Source: an uncultured Methylococcaceae bacterium (GTDB taxonomy: Bacteria; Pseudomonadota; Gammaproteobacteria; Methylococcales; Methylomonadaceae). Taken from it: 47,933 bases of DNA. Positions 26,140 through 35,867 of this stretch are shown here, in pieces; the first letter of the stretch is position 1; the number at the start of each line of letters is the position of its first letter. A program made the position numbers and the translations under genes. Under the pieces are notes generated by a model. It saw nothing but the letters and a program-made list of their open reading frames with translations, did no database searches and was not told the DNA's origin. The stretch spans positions 1-47,933 of the forward strand of contig CAJAWH010000133.1 of the NCBI GenBank assembly GCA_903945605.1. Direction: 5' to 3'.

Positions 26140-26844
26140 TTAACCCATTGCTTCCCGCTCAAACTTAAAGCGGTCAGGTGCTTCAATGCCCATGGCCTTT
26201 GCCAACCAAGGCGGAGGTGAGCCAGCCATTACGCCCTGCAATTGCCCGATAACATCGGCAAGGCTGGCAATAGCTTCCAAACGCATGGGATGAATGCCCA
26301 GCCGGACGATTTTTGCCGCCGCCGGCCCGCCCACGGATGCCACATACACCACTTTGCAATCCTGTAGCTGTTCGGCGCGGTAGACGTTTTTATCGTCCAC
26401 CACCAAGCCTTCAGGAATGTCGGCGGTGCGGATGTCGATCAGGCGGGCAGCTTCGGCATTGACTTGATAAACCATAAACCACGCACAATTGCCAAAATGT
26501 CCGTTGACATTAATGGCATCGTCGCTGGCACAGGCAATCCGCACCGAATTGGGCAGGTCGCCGTCTTGGTAGGCTTGTGTGTCGGGCAAGACTTTGTCCG
26601 GCGCGTTGTTGCTGAGGATTTTTAAAGCCTGTTGCAAAATACCGCTATCGACATGGGCCAATGCGCCGCCATTAGCTTTACGGAAGGTCTCCAAAGCAAT
26701 ACTGGCCACTTTGCTTTCGGTCATCGGAGCATCAACGCATTCGGACAATACCGCCAGCAGCCCTTTGCTATCCACATCCGGCAAGGTACGGGCCGCCAAG
26801 GCGATACGCAAGGCCAGTTCCCGTGACAGCACGTTGGCAGCCAT
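26140..26844 (-). CDS. nifY: NifY/NafY-family protein in the nifHDKT operon
   Basis: A 234-aa protein with an N-terminal helical NafY-type domain (SRELALRIALAARTLPDVD, 7-25) and a C-terminal NifX-type cofactor-binding domain (about 98-215). The latter holds the conserved VNGHFGNC segment (His116) and ASVGGPAAAKIV. Members bind FeMo-cofactor and apo-dinitrogenase during maturation. The place after nifHDKT is that of nifY in A. vinelandii, which supports the symbol. It is a paralogue of the protein at 7156-7869: N-terminal helix, the SVRIA or SIRVA strand, NGHFG and GGPAAAK are shared, and both end in PPPW(L/F)AKA. A ferredoxin gene ends four bases upstream. Confidence 0.88.
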   Translation of the reverse strand: MAANVLSRELALRIALAARTLPDVDSKGLLAVLSECVDAPMTESKVASIALETFRKANGGALAHVDSGILQQALKILSNNAPDKVLPDTQAYQDGDLPNSVRIACASDDAINVNGHFGNCAWFMVYQVNAEAARLIDIRTADIPEGLVVDDKNVYRAEQLQDCKVVYVASVGGPAAAKIVRLGIHPMRLEAIASLADVIGQLQGVMAGSPPPWLAKAMGIEAPDRFKFEREAMG

Positions 26845-26848
26845 GGCC

Positions 26849-27049
26849 TTATGCCTCTAGTGGTAGGATGCAGTTGTCAATCGGACACACTTTGACGCAT
26901 TGTGGCACATCAAAATCACCTTCACATTCGGTGCAAGTGCGCTTGTCGATTTTAAAGACAATAGCACCTTCGGTAATGGATTGGGTAGGACACACAGGTT
27001 CGCAGTCACCACAGGAAATGCAGTCTGCTTCAACAATATATAAGGCCAT
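26849..27049 (-). CDS. 2[4Fe-4S] ferredoxin, nif-associated
   Basis: A 66-aa ferredoxin. The first cluster motif is CISCGDCEPVC (Cys10, Cys13, Cys16, Cys20). The second has Cys39, Cys42, Cys51 and Cys55 with the CTECEGDFDVPQC spacing (C-x2-C-x8-C-x3-C) typical of FdxN/FdI-like nif ferredoxins. A ninth cysteine is at 60. These small low-potential proteins donate electrons to cofactor biosynthesis or to NifH. The gene overlaps the nifT stop by one base and is followed four bases later by nifY, so it is firmly in the operon. Confidence 0.92.
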   Translation of the reverse strand: MALYIVEADCISCGDCEPVCPTQSITEGAIVFKIDKRTCTECEGDFDVPQCVKVCPIDNCILPLEA

Positions 27050-27273
27050 TAATCTTCTCCTGAATCTACACGTTTGGCACGCAGGGTAATGGGGAAATCG
27101 GGCGGTGCAATAGGTTCAAAAAAATATTTTGAACCGTCGGCCAAAACCACTTCACCGCCCCATTTGTCGGCGGTGTCAAATTCGACCGATTCCGCCACTT
27201 CTTCCAAGTCTTTTTTCGGCACATAGAAGATCAATTTGCCTTCCGGGTTTTTTTTCAACATGACGCTAGGCAT
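27049..27273 (-). CDS. nifT: Putative nitrogen fixation protein NifT
   Basis: A 74-aa protein starting at ATG 27273 with AGGAG nine bases upstream; the ten extra codons to 27303 are unlikely. It has the NifT/FixU features: LIFYVPKKDLEE, DKWGGEVVLADG and a C-terminal LRAKRV. NifT is a small conserved protein encoded after nifK in many diazotrophs; its loss gives little phenotype and its role is not known. It is separated from nifK by a strong hairpin. Confidence 0.93.
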   Translation of the reverse strand: MPSVMLKKNPEGKLIFYVPKKDLEEVAESVEFDTADKWGGEVVLADGSKYFFEPIAPPDFPITLRAKRVDSGED

Positions 27274-27309
27274 TTTTGGTTCTCCTGAGTGGGTTGGGGG
27301 CAAAACAGA

Positions 27310-27339
27310 ACCCTGCCCCCCATGGCTGGGGGGCAGGGT
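27310..27339. terminator. Perfect 12-bp hairpin directly after nifK
   Basis: ACCCTGCCCCCC (27310-27321) pairs with GGGGGGCAGGGT (27328-27339) around a 6-nt loop, beginning five bases after the nifK stop. On the minus strand the tail is TCTGTTTTG, a weak T-tract. It probably terminates part of the nifHDK transcripts, or protects their 3' end, while letting some read into nifT. Confidence 0.75.
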
Positions 27340-27344
27340 GTTTT

Positions 27345-28916
27345 TTAGCGGACTAAGTCGTAGTTATAATCCGTGGTGCCCATGCCTCGGGTCTCCTTGT
27401 CCAGTTGCTCCAATACCGCATTGACCAAGGTGGTCAGCATGTATATGGCACCTTCATAGCCCAAAGTGGTCATGCGGTGCAAATGGTGGCGGTCGAAAAT
27501 GGGGAAACCGATGCGGATCAATGGCACTTCGTCCGCTTCACCTTTATATAAGGTGTCACGTTGGATAAATTTGCCATAAGAATTGCCGATCATGAAATCC
27601 GGTTTGTTGGTGAACATCAGCGAGCGGAAATGCCACAAGTCTTTGCCAGCATGGATTTGGGTGTTTATGCCATAGGGCGATTCTGAACAGATTTTTTCCA
27701 TCGCTTTCACCCAGCGTTTGTTGGCATGGTTGCATAATACGTCAGAAGGTTCTGCACCCAATTCCAACAAGAATTTGGTCATGCCCATGACAAAATCAGC
27801 GTCACCGTACAGCGCGAATTTTTTGCCATGCAGCCAAGCGTGCGAGTCAGTGATCATATCCACCAAGCGTCCACGTTCCAATTCCAACGAGGCAGGTATG
27901 GCTTTTCCGGTCAGTTTGGAGATGGTCATCAAAAACTCATCCGTCCATTGCAGGCCCATTGGGATATTGATGGCGGTGGCAGGTTGATGCCAAATGTTTT
28001 GGACAAACTTTTTGGTTTTTTCCAACTGCCAAGGTTGCAGCAAAAGGGTGTCAATGGCATTAGGGGCATCTTTAACTTCGGCTTGGGTGGTGCCGCCAGC
28101 GTACATACGGAAGGTGCCGTCAGCAGGGGTGTCCAAAACTTCAGAAGGGTCGCTCAATAAAGAGTATTCCACGCCCATTTCTTTCATCATACGGTGCATG
28201 ACCCGGAAATTGCCCAAATAAGTTTCAAAACCGGGCACCAAATTGATTTTGCCATTGGAACCCACGGCTTTGCCTTCCATGTGGTTCAAGGTAAAGAACT
28301 TTGCCATGCCTTCAAACATATTGTCCCAACCAGTGGTATGGCTACCGACAAAACTGGGGGTATGTGCGTAAGGGGTGGGGAATTCTTGCTCAATATGACC
28401 GGCTTTTTTGGCGTTGTTGATGAACGCGTTCAAGTCGTCACCGATAACCTCCGCCATGCAAGTAGTCGAAACAGCGATGATTTCGGGCTGGTACAAAGCT
28501 TTGGCGTTTTCCAAACCGGCAAACATGTTTTTCTGTCCGCCAAACACCGCGGCATCTTCAGTCATAGAGTCAGATACGCAAGCGATAGGCTCTTTGAAAT
28601 GACGGTTGAAGTAGGTACGGAAGTAAGCGACACAGCCTTGTGAGCCATGCACATAAGGCATAGTTTTTTCAAAGCCCAAGGCACATAAGACTGCCCCAAG
28701 AGGTTGGCAAGCTTTAGCGGGGTTGACAGTCAGGGCTTCGCGGTTAAAGTTAAGTTCTTGGTATTCCTTGGTAGTTGTCCATTGGAACACTTCATCAATT
28801 TTTTCTTGCTCATGACGCTCTTCATAAGCATTACGTTTGTTGGCCAGATTTTCCTTGTAATCATCATTTCTGAATAAAGGGTAGCTGGGTTGGATGTTAT
28901 CGACTTCTTGGCTCAT
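27345..28916 (-). CDS. nifK: Nitrogenase MoFe protein beta subunit NifK
   Basis: This 523-aa protein has the same length as A. vinelandii NifK. The P-cluster ligands are present at identical positions: Cys70 (NPAKACQP), Cys95 (GSQGCVAY) and Cys153 (STTCMAE), with Ser188 expected nearby. NifK forms the alpha2-beta2 MoFe protein with NifD and shares the P-cluster that passes electrons to FeMo-cofactor. The presence of intact ligands argues for a functional Mo enzyme and against a vnf/anf version. It lies 151 bp after nifD, a gap holding a hairpin. Start ATG 28916 has AGGAGA upstream. Confidence 0.98.
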   Translation of the reverse strand: MSQEVDNIQPSYPLFRNDDYKENLANKRNAYEERHEQEKIDEVFQWTTTKEYQELNFNREALTVNPAKACQPLGAVLCALGFEKTMPYVHGSQGCVAYFRTYFNRHFKEPIACVSDSMTEDAAVFGGQKNMFAGLENAKALYQPEIIAVSTTCMAEVIGDDLNAFINNAKKAGHIEQEFPTPYAHTPSFVGSHTTGWDNMFEGMAKFFTLNHMEGKAVGSNGKINLVPGFETYLGNFRVMHRMMKEMGVEYSLLSDPSEVLDTPADGTFRMYAGGTTQAEVKDAPNAIDTLLLQPWQLEKTKKFVQNIWHQPATAINIPMGLQWTDEFLMTISKLTGKAIPASLELERGRLVDMITDSHAWLHGKKFALYGDADFVMGMTKFLLELGAEPSDVLCNHANKRWVKAMEKICSESPYGINTQIHAGKDLWHFRSLMFTNKPDFMIGNSYGKFIQRDTLYKGEADEVPLIRIGFPIFDRHHLHRMTTLGYEGAIYMLTTLVNAVLEQLDKETRGMGTTDYNYDLVR

Positions 28917-28999
28917 GGTAATCTCCTACGCGCCACTAATCTGTGGACGACGTGTTTGAAGTGGGTTGGAGTGTGCCGAAAAGGCATTGCTGGCACAGT

Positions 29000-29030
29000 C
29001 CCCAACAATTGGCAATTGGGTTTGTTGGGG
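29000..29030. other. Intercistronic hairpin between nifD and nifK
   Basis: CCCCAACA (29000-29007) pairs with TGTTGGGG (29023-29030). A second inverted pair, TGTGCC/GGCACA, lies beside it at about 28971-28996. Both are in the 151-bp nifD-nifK gap and would form in the mRNA. Confidence 0.5.
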
Positions 29031-29067
29031 TTCCTGTCGTCACCCCAACCTACGGATTTAGCGACCC

Positions 29068-30546
29068 TTATGCGGCAACTTTAACCGCATCGCTACTGGC
29101 ATCGGTTTTCCACGGTGCTTTCACTTGTTTCCAGCAAGGGTTGTTGATGGTCATGTCCATATCGCGGGCGAAAATGGCGAAACCGTCATAACCGTGATAA
29201 GGGCCTGAATAATCCCAAGAGTGCATTTGCCGGAAAGGCACGCCCATTTTTTGGAAAATGTATTTTTCTTTAATGCCTGAGCCGATCAAATCGGGTTGTA
29301 CACGTTTGACGAACTCTTCAAACTCATAACCGGTGACATCGTCATATAACAACGTGGCATTGCCCATTTCTTTGATAGTACGGTCGTAATCGTCGTTGTG
29401 GCCGAACTCGTAGCCTGTGCCGACCACTTCCATGCCCAAATCTTCATAAGCGCCGATAACGTGGCGAGGACGTAAGCCGCCGATATACAGCATCACGCGT
29501 TTGCCTTCCAAACGGGGTTTGTATTTGGCGATAACCGCTTCGTATTCGGCCTGATATTTGGCAATAACCTTTTCCGCACCGGCTTGGATGGTTTCATCAA
29601 AATGCGAGGCAATCCGGCGCAATGATTCGGCAATCTTGGTGGGGCCAAAGAAGTTATACTCAATCCAGGGGATTTTGTATTTTTCTTCCATGTGCCGGGC
29701 AATATAATTCATTGAACGGTAGCAATGGATCAAGTTCAGTTTGACTTTAGGGGTGTTTTCAATTTCCGCCAAAGTGCCGTCGCCAGACCATTGCGCCACG
29801 ACGCGCAGGCCCATTTCTTCCAACAAGGTGCGTGATGCCCAGGCATCGCCGCCAATGTTGTAATCGCCAATCACCGCCACGTCATAAGGTGTGGTAGGGA
29901 AGCTGTCATCACCATCACGGTTGCCCAGCACCCAGTCACGGATAGCATCATTGGCGATATGATGGCCTAGGGATTGCGATACGCCACGGAAACCTTCGCA
30001 ACGGACAGGCACAACAGGTTTGCCGATTTCCTTGTTGCCTTTTTTGGCCACCGCTTCAATGTCGTCACCAATCAAGCCAATGGGGCATTCGGATTGGATA
30101 CTGATACCTTTGTGCAGCGGGAACAAGCCTTCAATTTCGGTGATGATTTTGGCCAGCTTTTTGTCGCCGCCAAATACGATGTCTTTTTCAGTGAAATCTG
30201 AAGTGAAGTTCATCGTGCCGAAGGTGTTGACACCGGTGGTGCCCACATAATAGTTACGGCGACCGGCGCGGGAATATTGGCCGCAGCCGACCGGGCCGTG
30301 GGAAATATGGATCATGTCCTTGATCGGGCCCCAAACCACACCTTTAGAACCGGCATAAGCGCAACCACGGATGGTCATAACGCCCGGCAAGGATTTGCGG
30401 TTGGAGGTGATGCATTTGTTGGATTTTTCGAGCGATTGATCGTTGACCGCCAAATGCTTGGCGCGGTCTTTTTTGGCCTGTTCGGGATAAATTTCCAGAA
30501 CTTCCTGAATCAACGCTTCGGTTTCTTCTCGGGTTAAAGCTGCCAT
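29068..30546 (-). CDS. nifD: Nitrogenase MoFe protein alpha subunit NifD
   Basis: This 492-aa protein keeps A. vinelandii numbering. P-cluster ligands are Cys62 (RGCAYAG), Cys88 (GPVGCGQYS) and Cys154 (SECPIG). FeMo-cofactor ligands are Cys275 (LIHCYRS) and His442 (RQMHSWD). Substrate-pocket residues Val70 and His195 (SLGHH) are also present. It reduces N2 at FeMo-cofactor within the MoFe protein. Start ATG 30546 has AGGAGAAC upstream. It follows nifH after 143 bp containing a strong hairpin. No stop, frameshift or missing ligand is seen. Confidence 0.98.
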   Translation of the reverse strand: MAALTREETEALIQEVLEIYPEQAKKDRAKHLAVNDQSLEKSNKCITSNRKSLPGVMTIRGCAYAGSKGVVWGPIKDMIHISHGPVGCGQYSRAGRRNYYVGTTGVNTFGTMNFTSDFTEKDIVFGGDKKLAKIITEIEGLFPLHKGISIQSECPIGLIGDDIEAVAKKGNKEIGKPVVPVRCEGFRGVSQSLGHHIANDAIRDWVLGNRDGDDSFPTTPYDVAVIGDYNIGGDAWASRTLLEEMGLRVVAQWSGDGTLAEIENTPKVKLNLIHCYRSMNYIARHMEEKYKIPWIEYNFFGPTKIAESLRRIASHFDETIQAGAEKVIAKYQAEYEAVIAKYKPRLEGKRVMLYIGGLRPRHVIGAYEDLGMEVVGTGYEFGHNDDYDRTIKEMGNATLLYDDVTGYEFEEFVKRVQPDLIGSGIKEKYIFQKMGVPFRQMHSWDYSGPYHGYDGFAIFARDMDMTINNPCWKQVKAPWKTDASSDAVKVAA

Positions 30547-30652
30547 GAGTGTTCTCCTGCTGATGTCATGGATAATCTTCCATAGACACGGTTTGAGGAT
30601 GAAAACATAGGATGAGCGACAATAGGTTGCCCATCACTAGCCATTGGGTTGA

Positions 30653-30676
30653 ATGGGCCAGGCTTGCCTGGCCCAT
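30653..30676. other. Strong hairpin between nifH and nifD
   Basis: ATGGGCCAGGC (30653-30663) and GCCTGGCCCAT (30666-30676) are exact inverse complements around TT. The stem begins about 14 bases after the nifH stop. A second hairpin, CAATCGC (30681-30687) with GCGATTG (30694-30700), overlaps the stop itself. Hairpins at this place protect nifH mRNA in other diazotrophs and give excess NifH over NifDK. Confidence 0.75.
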
Positions 30677-30689
30677 CGTGCAATCGCTA

Positions 30690-31679
<990 letters not shown>

Positions 31680-31728
31680 TTATAGCCGGAATAGGCCGCG
31701 TTGGCTTCCTAACATTTGGCGGTGTGGT

Positions 31729-31744
31729 TGTGGGCTTACTGACA
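31729..31744. promoter_or_regulatory. NifA upstream activator sequence for nifH
   Basis: TGT (31729-31731), ten bases, ACA (31742-31744): an exact NifA-binding motif, about 97 bp upstream of the -24 box, the usual distance for nifH promoters. Confidence 0.88.
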
Positions 31745-32001
31745 GTAGGGGCTTTTAATTGCTGCCATTCCCTGAGCGAGGCCGAGGGCAATTGCAACTA
31801 AGCGTGGAGCATTGGCAACCCATTGGATTATGGCTGTGCATGGTTTTGGTATCGCGCCGCACGATGGCACGGCGCTGTCAGGCTTTTGCTTAAGCAAGCT
31901 GGTAGCCTTGGACTGGACGGCAGCATCTGGTTTAGCACCCACAAACGCGAAATGGCGCTAAAAATTGACCACAGCGCCGCCGCTTATTTTAGATCGTGGA
32001 T
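31745..32001. other. Intergenic stretch without a supported gene
   Basis: A frame from TTG 31823 to 32083 (plus) and another on the minus strand are open, but neither has a ribosome-binding site, an ATG start or a recognisable domain, and the plus frame overlaps the small gene at 32002. The base composition is coding-like (GC-rich, no A/T tracts), so a decayed gene is possible. I see no tRNA or repeat. Confidence 0.35.
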
Positions 32002-32193
32002 TCAAGCCGCTTGTGCAACTATTTTCATTAAGAAAACGTTTGCAGAAGCGTCCTGCTTCGGATGCTTGGCTTTGCGGCGATAGTGGCTTTTGTCATCGAA
32101 AACTTGCGCCTTATTGAACTGGCAAGCAAATTTAGCCACCGGATTGTGCCGGGCAATGGCATCTTGTTGGCATTGATTTTTACGTTTTTTCAT
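32002..32193 (-). CDS. Small basic protein, possibly ArfA-like
   Basis: A 63-aa very basic protein starting at ATG 32193 with AGAGGT upstream. The core reads DAIARHNPVAKFACQFNK, then FDDKSHYRRKAKH. The NAI...P...K...(S)Y.RK.KH pattern resembles ArfA, the alternative ribosome-rescue factor, and also a small uncharacterised gammaproteobacterial family; I cannot decide between them. A 5-bp stem (GAAGC/GCTTC) followed by T-rich sequence lies inside the coding region near codon 50, reminiscent of the internal terminators of arfA genes, but it is weak. It is divergent from mnmG with a 61-bp gap. Confidence 0.6.
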   Translation of the reverse strand: MKKRKNQCQQDAIARHNPVAKFACQFNKAQVFDDKSHYRRKAKHPKQDASANVFLMKIVAQAA

Positions 32194-32254
32194 GGATAAC
32201 CTCTTATAATATGCAAAAGTATTAATATAGCACCACTAAGAGTACAAACAGCTT

Positions 32255-34150
32255 GTGAAATTCAAAAAAAACTTTGATGTTATTGTCGTCGGTGGCGGTC
32301 ATGCCGGCACTGAAGCGGCTTTGGCGGCTGCCCGTGCGGGCGCAACCACCCTATTGCTCAGCCAAAATATCGAGACGCTTGGGCAAATGAGCTGCAATCC
32401 AGCCATCGGCGGCATTGGCAAGGGGCATTTGGTCAAAGAAATTGACGCGCTAGGCGGCATTATGGCCAAAGCCATAGATGTGGGCGGCATCCAGTTCCGC
32501 ACGCTCAACGCCAGCAAAGGCCCCGCAGTTAGAGCTACCCGCGCCCAAGCAGACCGGCAACTGTACAAAAAAGCCGTGCGTCACGCATTGGAAAACCAGC
32601 CCAACTTGGCCTTGTTCCAGCAGACCGTTGCCGATTTGATTGTTGAAAATGATCAGGTGATAGGCGTTAAAACACAAATGGGCTTAGCCTTCCATGCCCG
32701 CGCCGTGGTATTGACAGCAGGCACTTTTTTGGCAGGCAAAATCCATATCGGTTTGGAAAATTACAGCGGCGGGCGGGCGGGTGATCCGGCCTCGGTCGCC
32801 TTGGCGGAACGGTTACGGGACATGCCCTTCCGTATCGACCGCCTGAAAACCGGCACGCCGCCGCGTATTGACGGACGCACCATCAATTTCAGCAAACTGC
32901 AAGTGCAGCAGGGCGACACCCCTGTGCCGGTGTTTTCGTTCATGGGCACACCCGAACAACATCCTCGGCAAATCCCCTGCCACATTACCCGCACCACCGC
33001 ACAAACCCACGACATCATCCGCGCCGGACTCGACCGTTCGCCGTTGTATTCTGGCGTGATTGAAGGTATTGGCCCGCGTTACTGCCCGTCCATAGAAGAT
33101 AAGATCGTGCGTTTTGCCGACCGTGATTCGCACCAGATTTTTATTGAACCGGAAGGCTTGGACACCCACGAAATTTATCCCAATGGCATCTCCACCAGCT
33201 TGCCGTTTGATGTGCAGTACGACTTTGTGCGCTCCATGCCGGGCTTTGAAAATGCCGAAATCATCCGCCCAGGCTATGCCATTGAATATGACTTTTTCGA
33301 CCCGCGTGACTTAAAAATGTCGCTGGAAACCAAGTGTATGGGCGGGCTGTTTTTTGCCGGACAAATCAATGGCACCACCGGCTACGAAGAAGCCGCCGCG
33401 CAAGGGCTGATTGCCGGTGTCAACGCGGCGCGGCTTGTGCAAGGGCTGGACAGCTGGAGTCCGGCGCGGGACCAAGCCTATATTGGCGTGATGATCGATG
33501 ACCTGATCACCCGTGGCACCCAGGAGCCGTACCGCATGTTCACCAGCCGTGCCGAATATCGTTTGTCATTGCGCGAAGACAATGCCGACCTGCGCCTCAC
33601 CGAAGCAGGCCGTAAACTCGGCTTGGTCGATGATGCCCGCTGGCAAGCCTTTGAGAGCAAGCGCGAAGCCATTGCCCGCCTACAAGAAAACCTTAAAAAA
33701 CAATGGATACGTGCCGATAGCGAAGCCGCACACCAAGTTGCGGGCATTTGGGGCAAGCCGCTGCTTAAAGAAGCCAGCCTAATGGAATTGTTGCGTCGCC
33801 CCGAGGTGGATATTAAGCGCCTGTTGGATTTTTTGCCGGCCCGCGAAGATATGCCGTCTGCCGAAGACGCACCTATCCAGCAGCAAGCAGTGGAACAAGT
33901 TGAAATACAAGCCAAATACGCCGGTTATCTGGTCAGGCAACAAAGCGAAATCGACAAGGCGCTGCGCTACGACCATTTGCGTTTGCCGGAACAGTTTGAC
34001 TATACCAGCGTGCCGGGCTTATCCAATGAAGTCAGCCAAAAACTATCCGCGCAACGGCCCGAGACACTAGGCCAAGCCTCGCGCATCCCGGGCATGACAC
34101 CCGCAGCCGTGTCGCTGCTATTAGTCCACTTAAAAAAGAAAAGCGCCTGA
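32255..34150 (+). CDS. mnmG: tRNA uridine-5-carboxymethylaminomethyl(34) synthesis enzyme MnmG (GidA)
   Basis: This 631-aa FAD enzyme starts at GTG 32255. The N-terminal FAD-binding motif is [12 protein letters not shown] (11-22). The GidA signatures [10 protein letters not shown], and [21 protein letters not shown] near 365-385, are clear. The C-terminal helical domain ends with the typical tRNA-binding region ([18 protein letters not shown]). With MnmE it modifies wobble U34 of several tRNAs. It overlaps rsmG by one base, followed by parA and parB: the classical gammaproteobacterial gid-par arrangement near the origin of replication. Upstream, TATAAT at 32205-32210 may be a -10 box. Confidence 0.97.
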   Translation: MKFKKNFDVIVVGGGHAGTEAALAAARAGATTLLLSQNIETLGQMSCNPAIGGIGKGHLVKEIDALGGIMAKAIDVGGIQFRTLNASKGPAVRATRAQADRQLYKKAVRHALENQPNLALFQQTVADLIVENDQVIGVKTQMGLAFHARAVVLTAGTFLAGKIHIGLENYSGGRAGDPASVALAERLRDMPFRIDRLKTGTPPRIDGRTINFSKLQVQQGDTPVPVFSFMGTPEQHPRQIPCHITRTTAQTHDIIRAGLDRSPLYSGVIEGIGPRYCPSIEDKIVRFADRDSHQIFIEPEGLDTHEIYPNGISTSLPFDVQYDFVRSMPGFENAEIIRPGYAIEYDFFDPRDLKMSLETKCMGGLFFAGQINGTTGYEEAAAQGLIAGVNAARLVQGLDSWSPARDQAYIGVMIDDLITRGTQEPYRMFTSRAEYRLSLREDNADLRLTEAGRKLGLVDDARWQAFESKREAIARLQENLKKQWIRADSEAAHQVAGIWGKPLLKEASLMELLRRPEVDIKRLLDFLPAREDMPSAEDAPIQQQAVEQVEIQAKYAGYLVRQQSEIDKALRYDHLRLPEQFDYTSVPGLSNEVSQKLSAQRPETLGQASRIPGMTPAAVSLLLVHLKKKSA

Positions 34151-34800
34151 TGAAGACTGCCCGTGCTATTCTGGAAACTGGCTTGGCGGACTTAAACATA
34201 CCGGCAAGCCCAGAACAAATCCAACAATTGACCGATTTTATTGCCTTAATAGAAAAGTGGAACAAGGCTTATAACCTCACCGCCATTCGTCAGCGCGAAG
34301 AAATGGTGCGCCTGCATTTGCTGGACAGTTTGGCAATAGCACCGTTTATTGATGGCAATCGGATTATCGACATTGGCACAGGGGCCGGCCTGCCCGGTAT
34401 TCCGCTCGCCATTGTCATGCCAGACAGGCAATTTGTGCTGTTGGACAGCAATGCCAAAAAAACCCGCTTTGTCCAGCAAGCCATTTTGGAACTGAAGCTT
34501 AATAATGCCAGTATTTGTCATGACCGCGCCGAATTGTACCAACCGGAACAGGCCTTCGATGCCGTGCTGACCCGCGCCTTTGCCAGCTTAGCGGACATTG
34601 TTAAGCTCACTGGGCATTTATTGGCGGAAGGTGGTTCGTTATGGGCCATGAAAAGCCAACAGCTTGAGGCCGAAATGGCGGCATTGGCGGCCTGGCATAT
34701 CACGACTGACATTATACCGATCACACTGCCGGGCACCGATGTACAGAGGTGCTTGGTCAAAATGAAATTACCAATAGAGGAGCGGTTGTGGGAAAAATAA
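34150..34800 (+). CDS. rsmG: 16S rRNA (guanine527-N7) methyltransferase RsmG (GidB)
   Basis: A 216-aa SAM-dependent methyltransferase with motif I DIGTGAGLPGIPLAI (about 74-88), the following VLLDSN acidic end and the conserved TRAFASL segment. It methylates N7 of G527 in 16S rRNA, the base whose loss of methylation gives low-level streptomycin resistance. Start ATG 34150 shares one base with the mnmG stop (TGATG). The end overlaps the parA start by 13 bp. Length and motifs are normal for the family. Confidence 0.95.
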   Translation: MKTARAILETGLADLNIPASPEQIQQLTDFIALIEKWNKAYNLTAIRQREEMVRLHLLDSLAIAPFIDGNRIIDIGTGAGLPGIPLAIVMPDRQFVLLDSNAKKTRFVQQAILELKLNNASICHDRAELYQPEQAFDAVLTRAFASLADIVKLTGHLLAEGGSLWAMKSQQLEAEMAALAAWHITTDIIPITLPGTDVQRCLVKMKLPIEERLWEK

Positions 34801-35561
34801 TTGCCATTACCAACCAAAAAGGCGGCGTGGGCAAAACCACCACCAGTGTCAACTTGGCGGCCTCTTTAGCGGCTGCCCAGCGCAAAGTGCTGCTTATCGA
34901 CCTTGACCCGCAAGGCAATGCGGCAATGGGTTGCGGGGTTGATAAAGAAGCTGTCGACCATTCCAGCTACGACTTGCTAATGGGCAACGTACCCGCTATC
35001 CAAGCGGTCATTAACCTGCCAGAATTTGCTTTTGCCATCATACCCGGCAATGCCGACCTGACCGCCGCTGAAGTGGAACTGATCCACAGCGAGCGTAAAG
35101 AACAACGTTTGGCAGATGCGTTGTTAAGCATCCGGTCGGAATATGACTATATTTTGATTGATTGCCCGCCATCGTTGAACATGCTCACCTTAAATGCCAT
35201 GGTGGCGGCACACAGCCTGTTGATCCCCATGCAGTGCGAATATTACGCTCTGGAGGGCATTTCCGCCTTAATGGCCACACTGAAAAATATCCAACAAACC
35301 GTCAACCCCGATTTGCATCTTGAAGGTATTTTACGCACCCTATTCGATGACCGTAACCGCCTGACCAAAGATGTCTCAGAACAACTGATCCGCTATTTTG
35401 GCGAGCAAGTGTTTATGACCTGCATCCCGCGTAATATCCGCTTGGCAGAAGCACCCAGCCACGGTTTGCCGGTATTAAGTTACGACAAATCATCACGCGG
35501 TGCCCAAGCCTACATTAGCCTTGCCGAAGAAATGATCAAAAAAGAAAGAAACATTGCATGA
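34788..35561 (+). CDS. parA: Chromosome partitioning ATPase ParA (Soj)
   Basis: A 257-aa Walker-type ATPase. GTG 34788 is chosen as start because AGAGGAG lies five bases upstream and the protein then begins MGKIIAITNQKGGVGKT; the deviant Walker A is KGGVGKTT (11-18). DLDPQGN and LIDCPPSLN (Walker B) follow. ParA forms DNA-bound ATP dimers that are stripped by ParB, moving the origin region. It lies in the mnmG-rsmG-parA-(92 aa)-parB operon. The reading frame is open to 34749, which is not needed. Confidence 0.95.
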   Translation: MGKIIAITNQKGGVGKTTTSVNLAASLAAAQRKVLLIDLDPQGNAAMGCGVDKEAVDHSSYDLLMGNVPAIQAVINLPEFAFAIIPGNADLTAAEVELIHSERKEQRLADALLSIRSEYDYILIDCPPSLNMLTLNAMVAAHSLLIPMQCEYYALEGISALMATLKNIQQTVNPDLHLEGILRTLFDDRNRLTKDVSEQLIRYFGEQVFMTCIPRNIRLAEAPSHGLPVLSYDKSSRGAQAYISLAEEMIKKERNIA

Positions 35562-35836
35562 ACCCAAAAAAACGAGGATTGGGCAAGGGGCTTGAAGCGT
35601 TGTTGGCACACACTCATTTAGAAGACAGCGGCAGCCTGGGTTTGTCAACAGCAAGCAGCAGCGAAGACTCGACCAACAACCAACAAGCTGCCATCCAGGC
35701 ACAAGCACTGAAGCAAGCGCTGCATCAGGAGCATCAGTGCCTCTTGGCAGAAGCAGAAGCATTGCTGGCATTAATTGAAGCATTTGAAATGGTCATCCGC
35801 GCCGATATGTCCGACGATAGCCCGGCAGCAGATTAA
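35558..35836 (+). CDS. 92-aa protein with ParB-like N-terminal motif only
   Basis: The start ATG 35558 overlaps the parA stop (ATGA). Residues 1-16 read MNPKKRGLGKGLEALL, almost the same as the ParB N-terminus encoded just downstream (MSVQKRGLGRGLDALL). In ParB this basic N-terminal peptide stimulates ParA ATP hydrolysis. The rest has no ParB nuclease/CTPase domain, no helix-turn-helix and no dimer domain; instead there is a Ser/Thr/Gln-rich linker (25-45) and a long amphipathic, probably coiled-coil helix (about 46-85). It may be a dedicated ParA ATPase activator, competitor or decoy. A decayed partial parB duplicate is the alternative, but the clean reading frame and coupling argue against it. 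Confidence 0.8.
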   Translation: MNPKKRGLGKGLEALLAHTHLEDSGSLGLSTASSSEDSTNNQQAAIQAQALKQALHQEHQCLLAEAEALLALIEAFEMVIRADMSDDSPAAD

Positions 35837-35867
35837 CAGAAATCCTGTAACATCAAGTAAAAACCCA

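Noticed and set aside
31823-32083. Possible 86-aa protein on the plus strand
   Set aside because: It has a TTG start, no ribosome-binding site, no domain and overlaps the better supported small gene at 32002-32193.
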